Shown piece after piece: positions 1 through 8,874 of a DNA stretch of 64,000 nucleotides (its first letter is position 1; every line of letters begins with the position of its first letter). Both the position numbers and the translations under genes were made by a program. Under the pieces are notes generated by a model. The model made no database searches. It saw only the letters and a list, made by a program, of their open reading frames with translations, and was not told the DNA's origin. Source of the stretch: Ruminiclostridium herbifermentans (GTDB taxonomy: Bacteria; Bacillota; Clostridia; Acetivibrionales; DSM-1351); NCBI RefSeq assembly GCF_005473905.2, contig NZ_CP061336.1, positions 4,704,501-4,768,500 of the forward strand. The letters run 5' to 3'.

Positions 1-171
1 TATAAACGCTATTTATTATTGATACTAAAAGAACTATAGCCATTACTATGCATATAATATTCGATTTTTTACTCTCCAATTTTATCACAACGATTTCTCC
101 TATTATTACTAAATATTACTATTACGAAAGATAATATCAAATGTGATAATTTAAGTCAATCTCATAACTTT

Positions 172-1302
172 CTATTTAGTAATAGCATCTGCTATAGCAC
201 TGGTTATCATTTCAATATCATTGTCTGTTAAATATGGATGCATTGGAATTGACAACACTGTATCGCACAACTTATTGGTAACAATATAATCTGACTCCTT
301 AAAATCCAAATTTGAAAAAGCTTGTTGCTTATGCATTGGCTTAGTGTAATAAATCATGCTAGGAATATTCTTCTCCTTGAACTTAGCTTGAATTATTCCC
401 CTTTCTTCAGAGCTATTAAGCTTTATTGTATATTGAGCGAAGCTGGATACATATCCTGACGGAATTTTAGGAACGTCTACAATCCCCTGAAGTCTTTCAT
501 TATAAAGTCTATATATTCTGTTCACGTCATCTAGTTCATGCTCTGTAAATGCATTTAGCTTTACATTTAAAACAGCCGCTTGAATTGTATCAAGCCGTGA
601 ATTAACCCCAATTCTAATGTTGTCATATTTGTTTTTTCCCTTTCCATGGACTTTATATGAATTAAGTATTTCAGCTAACCCATCATCATTAGTAAAAATT
701 GCTCCTCCATCTCCATAGCAGCCTAATGGTTTTGCAGGAAAAAAAGAAGTAGTAGCAGCATCCCCAAAGCTGCAAGCTTTTTTACCATTTATGCTCCCAC
801 CAAATCCCTGCGCTCCATCTTCTAATATTAACAGATTATATTTTTTTGCAATTCTTTCAATTTCAAAATGATTTGCAGGTAATCCAAATATATCAACAGG
901 AATTATAGCTTTAGGTGTCAGAATACCTTCCTCAAGAGTTCTCAAAATAGCATTTTCAAGCTTAACGGTATCTATATTAAAGGTTTCATAATCTACATCC
1001 ACAAATACAGGAGTTGCTTTTCTGAGTGAAACTACTTCTCCAGTTGAAAAAAACGTAAAGTCTGGTACAAATACAGCATCGCCCTCTTTAATATCCCATG
1101 CCATTAATACTAAAGTCATTGCTTCTGTTCCGTTAGCGCATGAAATACAATGCTTAACCCCTACATAATCCGCCAGCCTTTTCTCAAGAATATCAACTTC
1201 ATCACCTCCAATGAAACTACTGCTTTCTATAACTCTATGTATTGCATTATCTATTTCATTTTTGTATAGATTATATTGGGTCTTTAAATCTCGCATTACC
1301 AT
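172..1302 (-). CDS. wbpE: DegT/DnrJ/EryC1-family sugar aminotransferase, WbpE-like
   Basis: PLP-dependent aminotransferase predicted to add the 3-amino group to UDP-2-acetamido-3-keto-glucuronic acid. Family landmarks are visible: CISCANGTEA, the cofactor-binding Asp in LEDGAQGFGG, the Schiff-base Lys in FFPAKPLGCYGDGGA, and the GVNSRLDT and SIPMHPYL motifs that are very close to Pseudomonas WbpE. The frame opens 15 bases upstream at an ATG that lies inside the ribosome binding site (ATGGAGG). The start is therefore placed at the sixth codon, 8 bases after GGAGG. It is the third gene of the trio with the WbpD-like and WbpB-like genes, after a gap of about 290 bases. The UDP-GlcNAc 6-dehydrogenase (WbpA) that should feed this pathway is not in the window. 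Function is from established family knowledge; the exact sugar is inferred. Confidence 0.88.
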   Translation of the reverse strand: MVMRDLKTQYNLYKNEIDNAIHRVIESSSFIGGDEVDILEKRLADYVGVKHCISCANGTEAMTLVLMAWDIKEGDAVFVPDFTFFSTGEVVSLRKATPVFVDVDYETFNIDTVKLENAILRTLEEGILTPKAIIPVDIFGLPANHFEIERIAKKYNLLILEDGAQGFGGSINGKKACSFGDAATTSFFPAKPLGCYGDGGAIFTNDDGLAEILNSYKVHGKGKNKYDNIRIGVNSRLDTIQAAVLNVKLNAFTEHELDDVNRIYRLYNERLQGIVDVPKIPSGYVSSFAQYTIKLNSSEERGIIQAKFKEKNIPSMIYYTKPMHKQQAFSNLDFKESDYIVTNKLCDTVLSIPMHPYLTDNDIEMITSAIADAITK

Positions 1303-1591
1303 TTTTTGTACCTCCATCTTTATATGTAATCGGGACTTTTGCTATAGATTAGCTTATTTTTTTATCAAAATTAGCAAGATATTGAGTTCATTAGTTGTAT
1401 GAATAAAACTTGCTGAATTAAGGATTTTAGGATTAATTAAGCACCAAAATGTATTTATTTATATTTGGGGCTATATCTAGATAGATTATATTTATATAAC
1501 TTGTTCAGCAAACTCTATGTGTTTATAGTTTACGCTGATACAAGTTTAGTTTTAAAACACTTCAAACCAGACAGAGAAGGAATAAAGACGG

Positions 1592-2152
1592 CTATATTTC
1601 TTCGAGTTGTTTATTCACCAGCCTGTATCTTCTGCCACATGCCTTACAGCTATAGCCTTCCTTAAGTCTAAGCCCACATTCGCAAACCCAGCCTGTTTGC
1701 TTTGCAGGCACACCCATCATAAGCGCATAATCACAAACATCCGTTGTTACAACTGTTCCAGCCGCAATCATGGACCATCTCCCTAAAGTGTGTCCGCATA
1801 CAATAGTTGCATTTGCCCCAATAGAAGCCCCATATTTAACTAGAGTTTTTTTATACCCAGCAGTCCCTTTGGGATACTTGCTTCTAGGGGTCAAATCATT
1901 TGTAAAAACCATTGAAGGACCGCAAAATACATAGTCTTCCAGTTCTACACCTTCATATACTGAAACATTATTTTGGATTTTAACGTGGTTTCCAATTATT
2001 ACGTTATTTGATATATTGACATTTTGACCTATAGTGCAATTCTCACCAATCCTTGCGCCCCTTTGAATATGACTAAAATGCCAAACTTTGGTTCCATCAC
2101 CTATTATGACATCTTCGTCTACATAGCTGCTTTCATGCAGAAAAATACTCAT
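1592..2152 (-). CDS. wbpD: Left-handed beta-helix N-acetyltransferase, WbpD-like
   Basis: 186-residue hexapeptide-repeat acyltransferase, predicted to acetylate the 3-amino group of the uronic acid made by its neighbours, using acetyl-CoA. Imperfect hexapeptides (ARIGEN, VIIGNH, ASIGAN and similar) run from about residue 10 to 135 and would form a trimeric left-handed beta-helix. The segment GPSMVFTNDLTPRS and the late GVPAKQTGWV are typical of the WbpD/WlbB group. The C-terminus carries a short CxC...CxxC zinc-ribbon-like tail (CECGLRLKEGYSCKACG), an extension seen in many clostridial members. The start overlaps the stop of the WbpB-like gene by 4 bases (ATGA), implying translational coupling. 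Confidence 0.88.
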   Translation of the reverse strand: MSIFLHESSYVDEDVIIGDGTKVWHFSHIQRGARIGENCTIGQNVNISNNVIIGNHVKIQNNVSVYEGVELEDYVFCGPSMVFTNDLTPRSKYPKGTAGYKKTLVKYGASIGANATIVCGHTLGRWSMIAAGTVVTTDVCDYALMMGVPAKQTGWVCECGLRLKEGYSCKACGRRYRLVNKQLEEI

Positions 2153-3225
2153 ATACTAAACCTGCCTTTAAACTCCATAGTACTACAGCTGTTTAATGGA
2201 AGTTTTATGCTTTTTCCTTCAGCTGCAGATTTATAAATTGCTAGGACAAGTTCTAATGATTTTCTTCCATCCCTAGCTGTAACATATGGTTCTCTATTGC
2301 TTTTTATGGACTCAATCATATCTGCATACAAAGGATTATGTCCAAATCCATATACATTCTCAGGGTTCTCATGATATTTTGCCTTTACCTCTTCTGAGTC
2401 ATCAAGCTTGTCAGCAAATTGCCATTCTTCGATTATATTCACAGATTTCCCGCCAGCTTTTACAGTCCCCTTTTCACCAAATATATACAGAGTTTCTTCA
2501 AGATTATTAGGATAAATATTTGTAGTTCCCTCAATAATTCCATAGCTTCCATTAGAAAATTTAACTAATGCAATTCCTAAGTCCTCTGCTTCTATAAAGC
2601 TGTGCATCAAATTATCTGTCATTCCAAAAACCTCTACAATCTCATTTCCCATCATCCAACACAGTAAATCAATATTATGAATGCATTGGTTCATAAGGGC
2701 ACCGCCGTCCTGCTCCCAAGTGCCTCTCCATTTTGCTTGCTTATAATAAGCCTCTCCCCTATTCCAACGAATATGGGCTGTGCCATAAAGCAATCTTCCA
2801 AAACGGCCTTCTTCAACAGCTTCCCTAATTTTTTGAATTGACTTATTAAATCTGTTCTGATAGCAAACACAGACCTTAACGCCCTTTTGTTCTGCCCTCT
2901 TTATGATAGCATCTGCATCTTTAATAGAAAGAGCAATTGGCTTTTCAATAATTACATTGCAGCCCGCTTCAATGCAATCAAGAGCAATGGGCGCATGCTT
3001 TCCACTTTCAGTAGCAACTGCCACAAGTTCAGGCTTTTCTTTTTCCAGCATTTTTTTATAGTCAGTGTATTTATTAATGGATTTTGAAATACTAAATTTT
3101 GATAATAAGAATTCAATATTGTCATATGTAATATCGCATAAAGCCACTATTTCAAGATTATTTTTAATAGCAGCTGCTATATGATTAGGCGATATCCGAC
3201 CACATCCTATTAATGCATATCTCAC
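2149..3225 (-). CDS. wbpB: Gfo/Idh/MocA-family NAD(P)-dependent oxidoreductase, WbpB/WlbA-like
   Basis: 358-residue sugar-nucleotide dehydrogenase predicted to oxidise C3 of UDP-GlcNAcA to the 3-keto sugar, the substrate of the aminotransferase downstream. The N-terminal Rossmann fold begins ALIGCGRISPNH. The cofactor/active-site EKP motif is present as IIEKPIALS near residue 95. The C-terminal Gfo/Idh domain holds GGALMNQCIHNIDLLCWMMG, with the histidine expected in the active site. It is the first gene of the minus-strand trio and overlaps the acetyltransferase. The pathway assignment rests mainly on the three-gene context, because this superfamily is broad. Confidence 0.85.
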   Translation of the reverse strand: MRYALIGCGRISPNHIAAAIKNNLEIVALCDITYDNIEFLLSKFSISKSINKYTDYKKMLEKEKPELVAVATESGKHAPIALDCIEAGCNVIIEKPIALSIKDADAIIKRAEQKGVKVCVCYQNRFNKSIQKIREAVEEGRFGRLLYGTAHIRWNRGEAYYKQAKWRGTWEQDGGALMNQCIHNIDLLCWMMGNEIVEVFGMTDNLMHSFIEAEDLGIALVKFSNGSYGIIEGTTNIYPNNLEETLYIFGEKGTVKAGGKSVNIIEEWQFADKLDDSEEVKAKYHENPENVYGFGHNPLYADMIESIKSNREPYVTARDGRKSLELVLAIYKSAAEGKSIKLPLNSCSTMEFKGRFSI

Positions 3226-3595
3226 TTTATTACCCCTTTAGGCACAATACAGCCTTTTTTATACCCTTATATTATATGTTTTGAATAATGGATTTGTTTC
3301 ATTTATGTTTTTTTGTTTAATCTAATAGTAATCACATATTATAATTAGGTTAGGTATTAATCAAATTTTGAATGTAAATGGTTATCATCAAAAAGTGGAT
3401 GGACAGATTTCAATAAATTAATCACTATTGTAAGAATCTCAGATTTTGAATTCCTTTGCTTATTTTTATTTCATAATAGTATACAAAAATAACCCTGCAA
3501 AACGGAATCAGTAAAGTTAGAAATTAATACTTCTTATCTTAACTGTCTTCTTACAGGGTAATTTTTTTGAGATGCCCTTTTTATGCTGTAATACA
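3226..3595. other. Intergenic stretch, no gene seen
   Basis: AT-rich spacer of about 370 bases between the sugar-nucleotide trio and the DivIVA-like gene. No ORF with a ribosome binding site was found. A TATAAT-like hexamer lies upstream of the WbpB-like gene on the minus strand, but I could not pair it with a convincing -35. A possible accctg/cagggt pairing near 3495-3560 has too large a loop to call a terminator. Confidence 0.5.
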
Positions 3596-4048
3596 TTATT
3601 CTGGAAACATCTGATTTAAAATTTTCAATTGAGCCTGCAACATTAATTCTGACTTTGACTTATATGACATTATTTCTGCCTTTAGTTCTTCACATTTAGC
3701 TTTACATTTGACTACTTCCATATTTGCTTCCTCAATAAGCTTTTTAGCATTGGCTTCTGCTTCCTCAGTTATAAACTTAGCCTTTTCACATGCATTCGCT
3801 TTAACCTGTTCACTTGTATGCTGCGCAACAAGAATTGAATGCTGAAGTGATTCCTCGAGAATCTTATAGTGGTTAATAGCTTCCGTTTGCGTAGCTACTT
3901 TGTTTTTCAACTCTTCAATTTCTTTCAATTGTCTGGTGTAATCTTCACTAATTAAAGCAAGCAAATTATCAACCTGCTTTTTGTTGTAGCCATCAAAGAT
4001 GGATCTTTTTAAAGATATTCCTCTTAACTCCTCAGGGGTATAATTCAT
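3596..4048 (-). CDS. DivIVA-domain coiled-coil protein
   Basis: 150-residue protein opening with the DivIVA signature: an ELRGISLKRSIFDGYNKKQVD segment in which GYNKKQVD is the membrane-curvature/assembly motif. A continuous heptad-rich coiled coil rich in Glu, Lys and Ala follows, from about residue 30 to the end. DivIVA/GpsB proteins localise to poles and division sites and organise cell-wall enzymes. This one is a short paralogue and is not linked to division genes here. It has a good ribosome binding site (GTAGGAG, 9 bases before ATG). It may position the surface-glycan machinery of this region, but that is inference. Confidence 0.8.
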   Translation of the reverse strand: MNYTPEELRGISLKRSIFDGYNKKQVDNLLALISEDYTRQLKEIEELKNKVATQTEAINHYKILEESLQHSILVAQHTSEQVKANACEKAKFITEEAEANAKKLIEEANMEVVKCKAKCEELKAEIMSYKSKSELMLQAQLKILNQMFPE

Positions 4049-4337
4049 CTTTATTCACTCCTACATTTACACTCATACTAATATATATTCAAAGCAATGA
4101 AATATATGCGAAAATAGATTTATTTCTAAGATTCAGGTGGGAGTCAATTTTTATAGGTTTTAAACAAATGGTCTATTGATCTATAATTTTGCTTATAGGA
4201 CAAAAGATTTTATGAAATAAAGACCTCTTAACACCCAATTTACGCTAAAAATCTGCTTAAACACAATTCGATTACAGTCGGAGCCTTTGATCCATACGTT
4301 ACTTTCTCAAAAACTCTAATTAACGGTACCAGTATGT

Positions 4338-5246
4338 TTAGGATTGAGAAACAAAATCTATACTCAGCTTTGTATGTTCTCCCTCTAATTTAGACTTATA
4401 GTATAAACGGGTATAAGGTGCATAATAATAAGGGATAAATATTTCAAGTCCTTGAGGAATTGGATCATAACTCTGCCTTAGAAAATTTACACCATCAGAA
4501 CTAACTTCTATTCCAACCTCAGCTAGGTTCTCAGTTAAATTATTTACAAAAAAGCTGACATGCGTCTTATTAGAAGTATCTCTTATCATCGTTGTCTGGT
4601 ATTCATCTGTTGTAGTTACCTCCTCATGGTCTGTATCTGCACCCTTCACAGAATAACTGGTTTTAGTATTTACTGGAGGTTTTGCCTCTATATCATTTTC
4701 CTCTGTCTGAAGAGGCTCATATTGAACCACAAATACAGGCTTAAATGACTGCTTCTCAACTAAAGTTTCGTCGCTGCTAACAAAACGCTTGTTATCATCA
4801 ATATTTATTTCGTCTGCTTTCAGCAACAAGCCGTTATTAGCAAAACCTTGGTTAACCCATCGTTCCACAAAATCAGTTAATATAAAACAATAATACCCTG
4901 GTGTAGACAAATTAGTTGTAAAGCCCCTCATTGTATTGCTTACCTCAGGCTGATTATTCCAGGTTACCGTTGAAACATCCCATTCTTCTGTAATGGCATA
5001 TGGAGTAATGGTCTCTTGAATTTCCATTTCGCTTGCATCATAATCAAGATAAACATTCAGATTGGCTGTAATAATCTTTGAACCTTCTGGAATAAAGCTT
5101 AAATCAAACTTCATTAATGTCCTTTGAAGAGCTCCATCCTCCTGCTTCCCAACCCACAAAACATTTGAATCACTGAAATTTGTATCGGGTTTTGATGAAT
5201 CAATATATACGTCATCAAAAATCTGAACAAGAGTAATAATTGACAT
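4338..5246 (-). CDS. DNRLRE-domain protein with C-terminal DUF6385-like domain
   Basis: 302-residue protein with two beta-rich parts. Residues 1-180 look like a DNRLRE (CBM96-like) domain: LMKFDLSFIPEGSKI, the EEWDVSTVTWNNQP strand and the FVERWVNQG...NGLLLK segment are characteristic. Residues 195-300 resemble the DUF6385-type module common in clostridia (MIRDTSNKTHVSFFVNN, then PQGLEIFIPY). No signal peptide is seen. DNRLRE proteins are associated with cell surfaces, spores or extracellular structures. The neighbours suggest a role in the glycan or surface layer, possibly as a substrate of the three glycosyltransferases that follow. The start has AAAGGAG 9 bases upstream. Confidence 0.75.
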   Translation of the reverse strand: MSIITLVQIFDDVYIDSSKPDTNFSDSNVLWVGKQEDGALQRTLMKFDLSFIPEGSKIITANLNVYLDYDASEMEIQETITPYAITEEWDVSTVTWNNQPEVSNTMRGFTTNLSTPGYYCFILTDFVERWVNQGFANNGLLLKADEINIDDNKRFVSSDETLVEKQSFKPVFVVQYEPLQTEENDIEAKPPVNTKTSYSVKGADTDHEEVTTTDEYQTTMIRDTSNKTHVSFFVNNLTENLAEVGIEVSSDGVNFLRQSYDPIPQGLEIFIPYYYAPYTRLYYKSKLEGEHTKLSIDFVSQS

Positions 5247-5414
5247 CTAAATATCTCCTTTCGCTTATATAGATTTTGAATATACTTCATAATATGCTTA
5301 TTGTTTACACTATGTTAGCCTTACGCAACTTTTTTCATGAATCATTTAAATAATAGGCAAAGCAAATTTAAAACCTAGTCTGTCTATGCAGGTGATTAAC
5401 AATAATTTTATGTT

Positions 5415-6374
5415 TTAATATAAAAGCTTTATGTTCGTTTCTGGCCAATCCCTTAAACGCATTACAGTATTAGATAAGCTTGAATAGCCGTTTCCTATAA
5501 AAAAATCACACTGTGCTGCCAAATAAGTATCTTTAATAATTTCAATAGTATCTTTTACTAGTTCAACACCCTTATGTCTTTTATTGGGATAGTCAAGAAG
5601 ACAAGTGGCAATACGCTCTTTAAAAGAAACCTTTTTACTATCTGTATAAAGCAGCATACCCTGCCTGTCATAAAGCTTTTTATATTGTTTTAAGACTTTT
5701 GCAGAATCAGTTATTACTAATAAGTGTCTAATATTGTATTTGACAACAAATTGCCACACATTAGGCTTGTAAAACTCATTCAAATCATATATCTGGGCAA
5801 CTTCATTCGCAACTGAATTCCCTCTTACATGGACACCAATAATGGGTCTTTCATCTCTGAAGTTAGGATTCATATTTATGAATTTCTGAATCTCTCTTTT
5901 TATAGAAGGTTGAAGCTTTAAATACTTGTCAAAAAGAACGCGATATATCTGATAAGGTGTTTTCCCATAGGCCCAGTGGCTCTTTCTAACCCAAGGTATT
6001 AGTGATCTTAACGGATAATAGACATCACTTACTACAACATTTGCATCACTACGCATAAGACTGTTTAAATCACGGTATTCCATTTTAAATCTATCAGTAT
6101 CTTCTGCTAAAAGATTTTCATATTTCCAGGTCGGCGGATAAAAGGTATACTCTCTGCGAGTAATATCATGAATATTATATTGGGATATTGGTTCAAAAAA
6201 TATCTCATATGAATTAGTATCTATAGCTACACTGTAATTACTCTCCATACCCCAATATACAATTGGAATGCGGTCTGTCAGTTCTGCTGCAAAAAGCTGA
6301 CAAATAACATGGTCTACATCTGTCCAAATGCTTTTACCTAATGCCTTTATAAGAAGAAATCTGTTAGTTGACAT
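5415..6374 (-). CDS. GT23/NodZ-like glycosyltransferase, copy 3 (most divergent motif)
   Basis: About 319 residues, the last of three tandem paralogues. It starts M-S-T-N-R-F-L-L-I-K like its sisters. The start is the 13th codon of the open frame, 11 bases after GGAGG, and it overlaps the previous stop by 11 bases. The nucleotide-sugar motif is GVHVRGNSVA: the Asp-Lys that follows the Arg in NodZ/FUT8-type enzymes and in the first copy is replaced by Asn-Ser. The late motif DTYLAAQCDFFIGNGYSS is intact. No signal peptide is seen, so the enzyme is probably cytoplasmic. The altered motif means this copy may be inactive or use another donor. Confidence 0.7.
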   Translation of the reverse strand: MSTNRFLLIKALGKSIWTDVDHVICQLFAAELTDRIPIVYWGMESNYSVAIDTNSYEIFFEPISQYNIHDITRREYTFYPPTWKYENLLAEDTDRFKMEYRDLNSLMRSDANVVVSDVYYPLRSLIPWVRKSHWAYGKTPYQIYRVLFDKYLKLQPSIKREIQKFINMNPNFRDERPIIGVHVRGNSVANEVAQIYDLNEFYKPNVWQFVVKYNIRHLLVITDSAKVLKQYKKLYDRQGMLLYTDSKKVSFKERIATCLLDYPNKRHKGVELVKDTIEIIKDTYLAAQCDFFIGNGYSSLSNTVMRLRDWPETNIKLLY

Positions 6375-7425
6375 ATGTGTTAACACCTCCGTACAATTCA
6401 GGGTAATCAATCTTATGTTTTTTTTCTTCTATTTTGTGATTGTTCTTCACAGTCTTTGTTCGTTTTTTAGCTAATTTTATTTCACTCTTCAAATCTCTGA
6501 AAAATAATATTATATTGTCTTCCTGCCAGTCTCTAAGCCGTTTAACAGTATATGATACATTGGAATATCCATTTCCAATAAAGAAATCACATTTAGAAGC
6601 TAAATAGGTATCCTTAATTATTTCAATTCCTTTACGTCTTTTGTGAGTATAGTCCTGCAAATGAGGGGCATTATCAGTAGCATTTAAAGCACCCCTTCTG
6701 CAATCGGTAAACACTACTTTTGAGCCATACCTCTTTATAAAGTCTTTTACAATGTCTTCACAGTCTGTAAGTAATAAAATCCTTTGTATATTGTATTTAT
6801 CTAAAAATTTAGCTATAGCAGTATGATATCTCTTATTTAAGCTTGATAGATTCTCAACCTCACGTACCTTATCTCCTCCTCTTATGTGAACTCCAAGAGT
6901 AGGTCTATAATCCCTCAGATTTGCATTAAAAAACTCTTGTATTTCAAGGTCAATATCAGGTTTAAGTCTTATATACTTATCAAAGAGCCCTCTATAAATT
7001 TCTTGTGATGTCATTCCATAAGCCCAGTGGTCTTTTGTAATGTAATTTATTATTGGACGTACAAAGTAATGCACATCACTGACAACCACATTTGCATCAC
7101 TACCCATTAGGTCACCTAAATTGCGGTATATCCATGTAATTTTGTCAAGATCCTCTACCATTACATTGTCATATCTCCATATGGGAGGATAATATGTATA
7201 TTGAGGTTTAATCACATCATAAATTGTATAATCAGATACTGGTTCAAAATAAAGGTCAAAGGCATTTGATTTAAAGGATTCTGCATAAAGACTATTTGTA
7301 CCCCAATAAATCACAGGAATTCTATTTGTCAATTCAGCCACAAGCAATTGTCCCATAACATGGTCAACATCTGACCAAAAACCACATCCCCACGACTTAA
7401 TAAGCAAAAATCTCTCACTTGGCAT
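6364..7425 (-). CDS. GT23/NodZ-like glycosyltransferase, copy 2
   Basis: 353-residue paralogue with the fucosyltransferase-superfamily motif GVHIRGGDKV (compare GVHVRRTDK of NodZ) and the late acceptor/donor motif DTYLASKCDFFIGNGYSN. The family transfers L-fucose from GDP-fucose; the donor here is inferred. A shared N-terminal block (RFLLIKSWG...WSDVDHVM) and a shared PPIWRYDNVM / SDANVVVSDV core tie it to both neighbours. The ATG lies 1 base past the upstream stop, with a GGGGG Shine-Dalgarno inside the end of the upstream gene. A basic C-terminal tail of about 40 residues is not present in copy 3. Confidence 0.75.
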   Translation of the reverse strand: MPSERFLLIKSWGCGFWSDVDHVMGQLLVAELTNRIPVIYWGTNSLYAESFKSNAFDLYFEPVSDYTIYDVIKPQYTYYPPIWRYDNVMVEDLDKITWIYRNLGDLMGSDANVVVSDVHYFVRPIINYITKDHWAYGMTSQEIYRGLFDKYIRLKPDIDLEIQEFFNANLRDYRPTLGVHIRGGDKVREVENLSSLNKRYHTAIAKFLDKYNIQRILLLTDCEDIVKDFIKRYGSKVVFTDCRRGALNATDNAPHLQDYTHKRRKGIEIIKDTYLASKCDFFIGNGYSNVSYTVKRLRDWQEDNIILFFRDLKSEIKLAKKRTKTVKNNHKIEEKKHKIDYPELYGGVNTYVN

Positions 7426-7426
7426 A

Positions 7427-8596
7427 TCAAGAACCCCCTTTTAATAGCTTTTTCTTGCATTTATCTATAAACTCTTTAGCTTTATTTTTTATACGAGAAA
7501 AAACATTATTACTATCTTTCTTAACAATTAGCATTACATTTACTGGGTATTTAAGCCTTTTATAGAGCCAGTATAAGAGGCTTACACTTTTATCTCCCCA
7601 GTCCTTTATCCTCGTTACTGTATGGGATAAATGAGAAAAATCATTACCAATAAAAAAATCACATTTAGAAGCGATATATGTATCTTTTATAATCTCAACA
7701 CCTCTTCGCCTCTTTATCATTGGATTTTCCATATGGGATACACAATCCCCGCCTAAAACTCTCTTACAATCAGTGTATATCAGCATTGAGCCATATAGCT
7801 TTTTATATTCTCTGACCGTCTCTTCGCAATCAGTAAGTAAAAATATTTTTTTAATATTATATTTTTCTATAAATTTGCGAATCTCAGATTTATACAAGTC
7901 ATTGGGCTTCTTAATCTTACCTTTTGGATATATTTTTCTGATTTTATCTTCATTTTGATTTTTGGTATATCGTTTATAGACCTTATTCCAATATTGGTTT
8001 CCATATTCTTTAGAATGTCTTGCATCGAACACCACACTTTTGTCAACTTTACGTACATGTACAGCTAAAACAGGGTAATTATTCTTAATAAATGAGTTGT
8101 AATAGCTTTGTATTTCCATATCTATATCAGGCTTAATTCTTATATATTTGCTATATAGATAATGGTATATCTGCTCTGCACTCATTCCATAAACCGAGTG
8201 GTTTTTCTTTAAAAATGGTATTAGCTCAGATACATTATAATAGGCATCTCCAACAACCACATTTGCATCACTGCTTATAATCTCTCCAATATTTCTATAC
8301 ATCCAGGTATCTCTGTTTCTATCATCAGCCAATAAGCTATCTGAATCCCATATTGGCGGGTAATAGGTATAGTCGGGTTTTGCTAAGTGGTAAATTGTAT
8401 AGTTGGAAATTGGTTCAAAGTATAGTTCAAATCCGTTTGTTTGGACAACTCCGTTGTGCAGGCAATGTGTAGGCCAATATATGACAGGAATTCTGTTTGT
8501 AATCTCAGCTATTAGAAGCTGGCACAATACATGATCAATGTCAGCCCATAACGTATAACTCCAGGACTTAATAAGTAAAAATCTATCACTCGACAT
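7427..8596 (-). CDS. GT23/NodZ-like glycosyltransferase, copy 1
   Basis: First transcribed of the three paralogues, about 389 residues. The start is moved to the 12th codon (MSSDRFLLIK), 9 bases after GAGGT; the upstream in-frame Met has no ribosome binding site. The motif AVHVRKVDKS keeps the Arg...Asp-Lys pattern, and DTYIASKCDFFIGNDFSH matches the late motif. An insertion of about 35 basic residues (around the NKVYKRYTKNQNEDK segment) after the first motif is absent from the other two. Membership of the GT23/GT65/GT68 superfamily is from motif comparison. The GDP-mannose-forming enzyme downstream in the same locus fits use of GDP-fucose or another GDP-sugar. Confidence 0.75.
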   Translation of the reverse strand: MSSDRFLLIKSWSYTLWADIDHVLCQLLIAEITNRIPVIYWPTHCLHNGVVQTNGFELYFEPISNYTIYHLAKPDYTYYPPIWDSDSLLADDRNRDTWMYRNIGEIISSDANVVVGDAYYNVSELIPFLKKNHSVYGMSAEQIYHYLYSKYIRIKPDIDMEIQSYYNSFIKNNYPVLAVHVRKVDKSVVFDARHSKEYGNQYWNKVYKRYTKNQNEDKIRKIYPKGKIKKPNDLYKSEIRKFIEKYNIKKIFLLTDCEETVREYKKLYGSMLIYTDCKRVLGGDCVSHMENPMIKRRRGVEIIKDTYIASKCDFFIGNDFSHLSHTVTRIKDWGDKSVSLLYWLYKRLKYPVNVMLIVKKDSNNVFSRIKNKAKEFIDKCKKKLLKGGS

Positions 8597-8874
8597 GCTT
8601 CTTATCACCTCAATAAGAATGGTTATCATGTTATTTTATGTAATCCATAATTGAAGTGTGAATGCTAACAAAAATAAATTTTCGTACTGAAGATAAGCTT
8701 CAAAATAAGTTTCTTCTGACAGCTGTTAACAGCTAAAAAGCTTCAAGATACGCCGGTGATTCTATCACATGAAATTTCGAATATTTTGTAATTGTGACAT
8801 AAAAAATACCTCCTAAGCAGATTTGATTATTTCCTTTGTCTACATAAGAGGTGTCATGGAATATTAATATATTT

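Noticed and set aside
3495-3560. ACCCTG...CAGGGT pairing as a terminator
   Set aside because: Only six pairs with a loop of about 50 bases; too weak to call.
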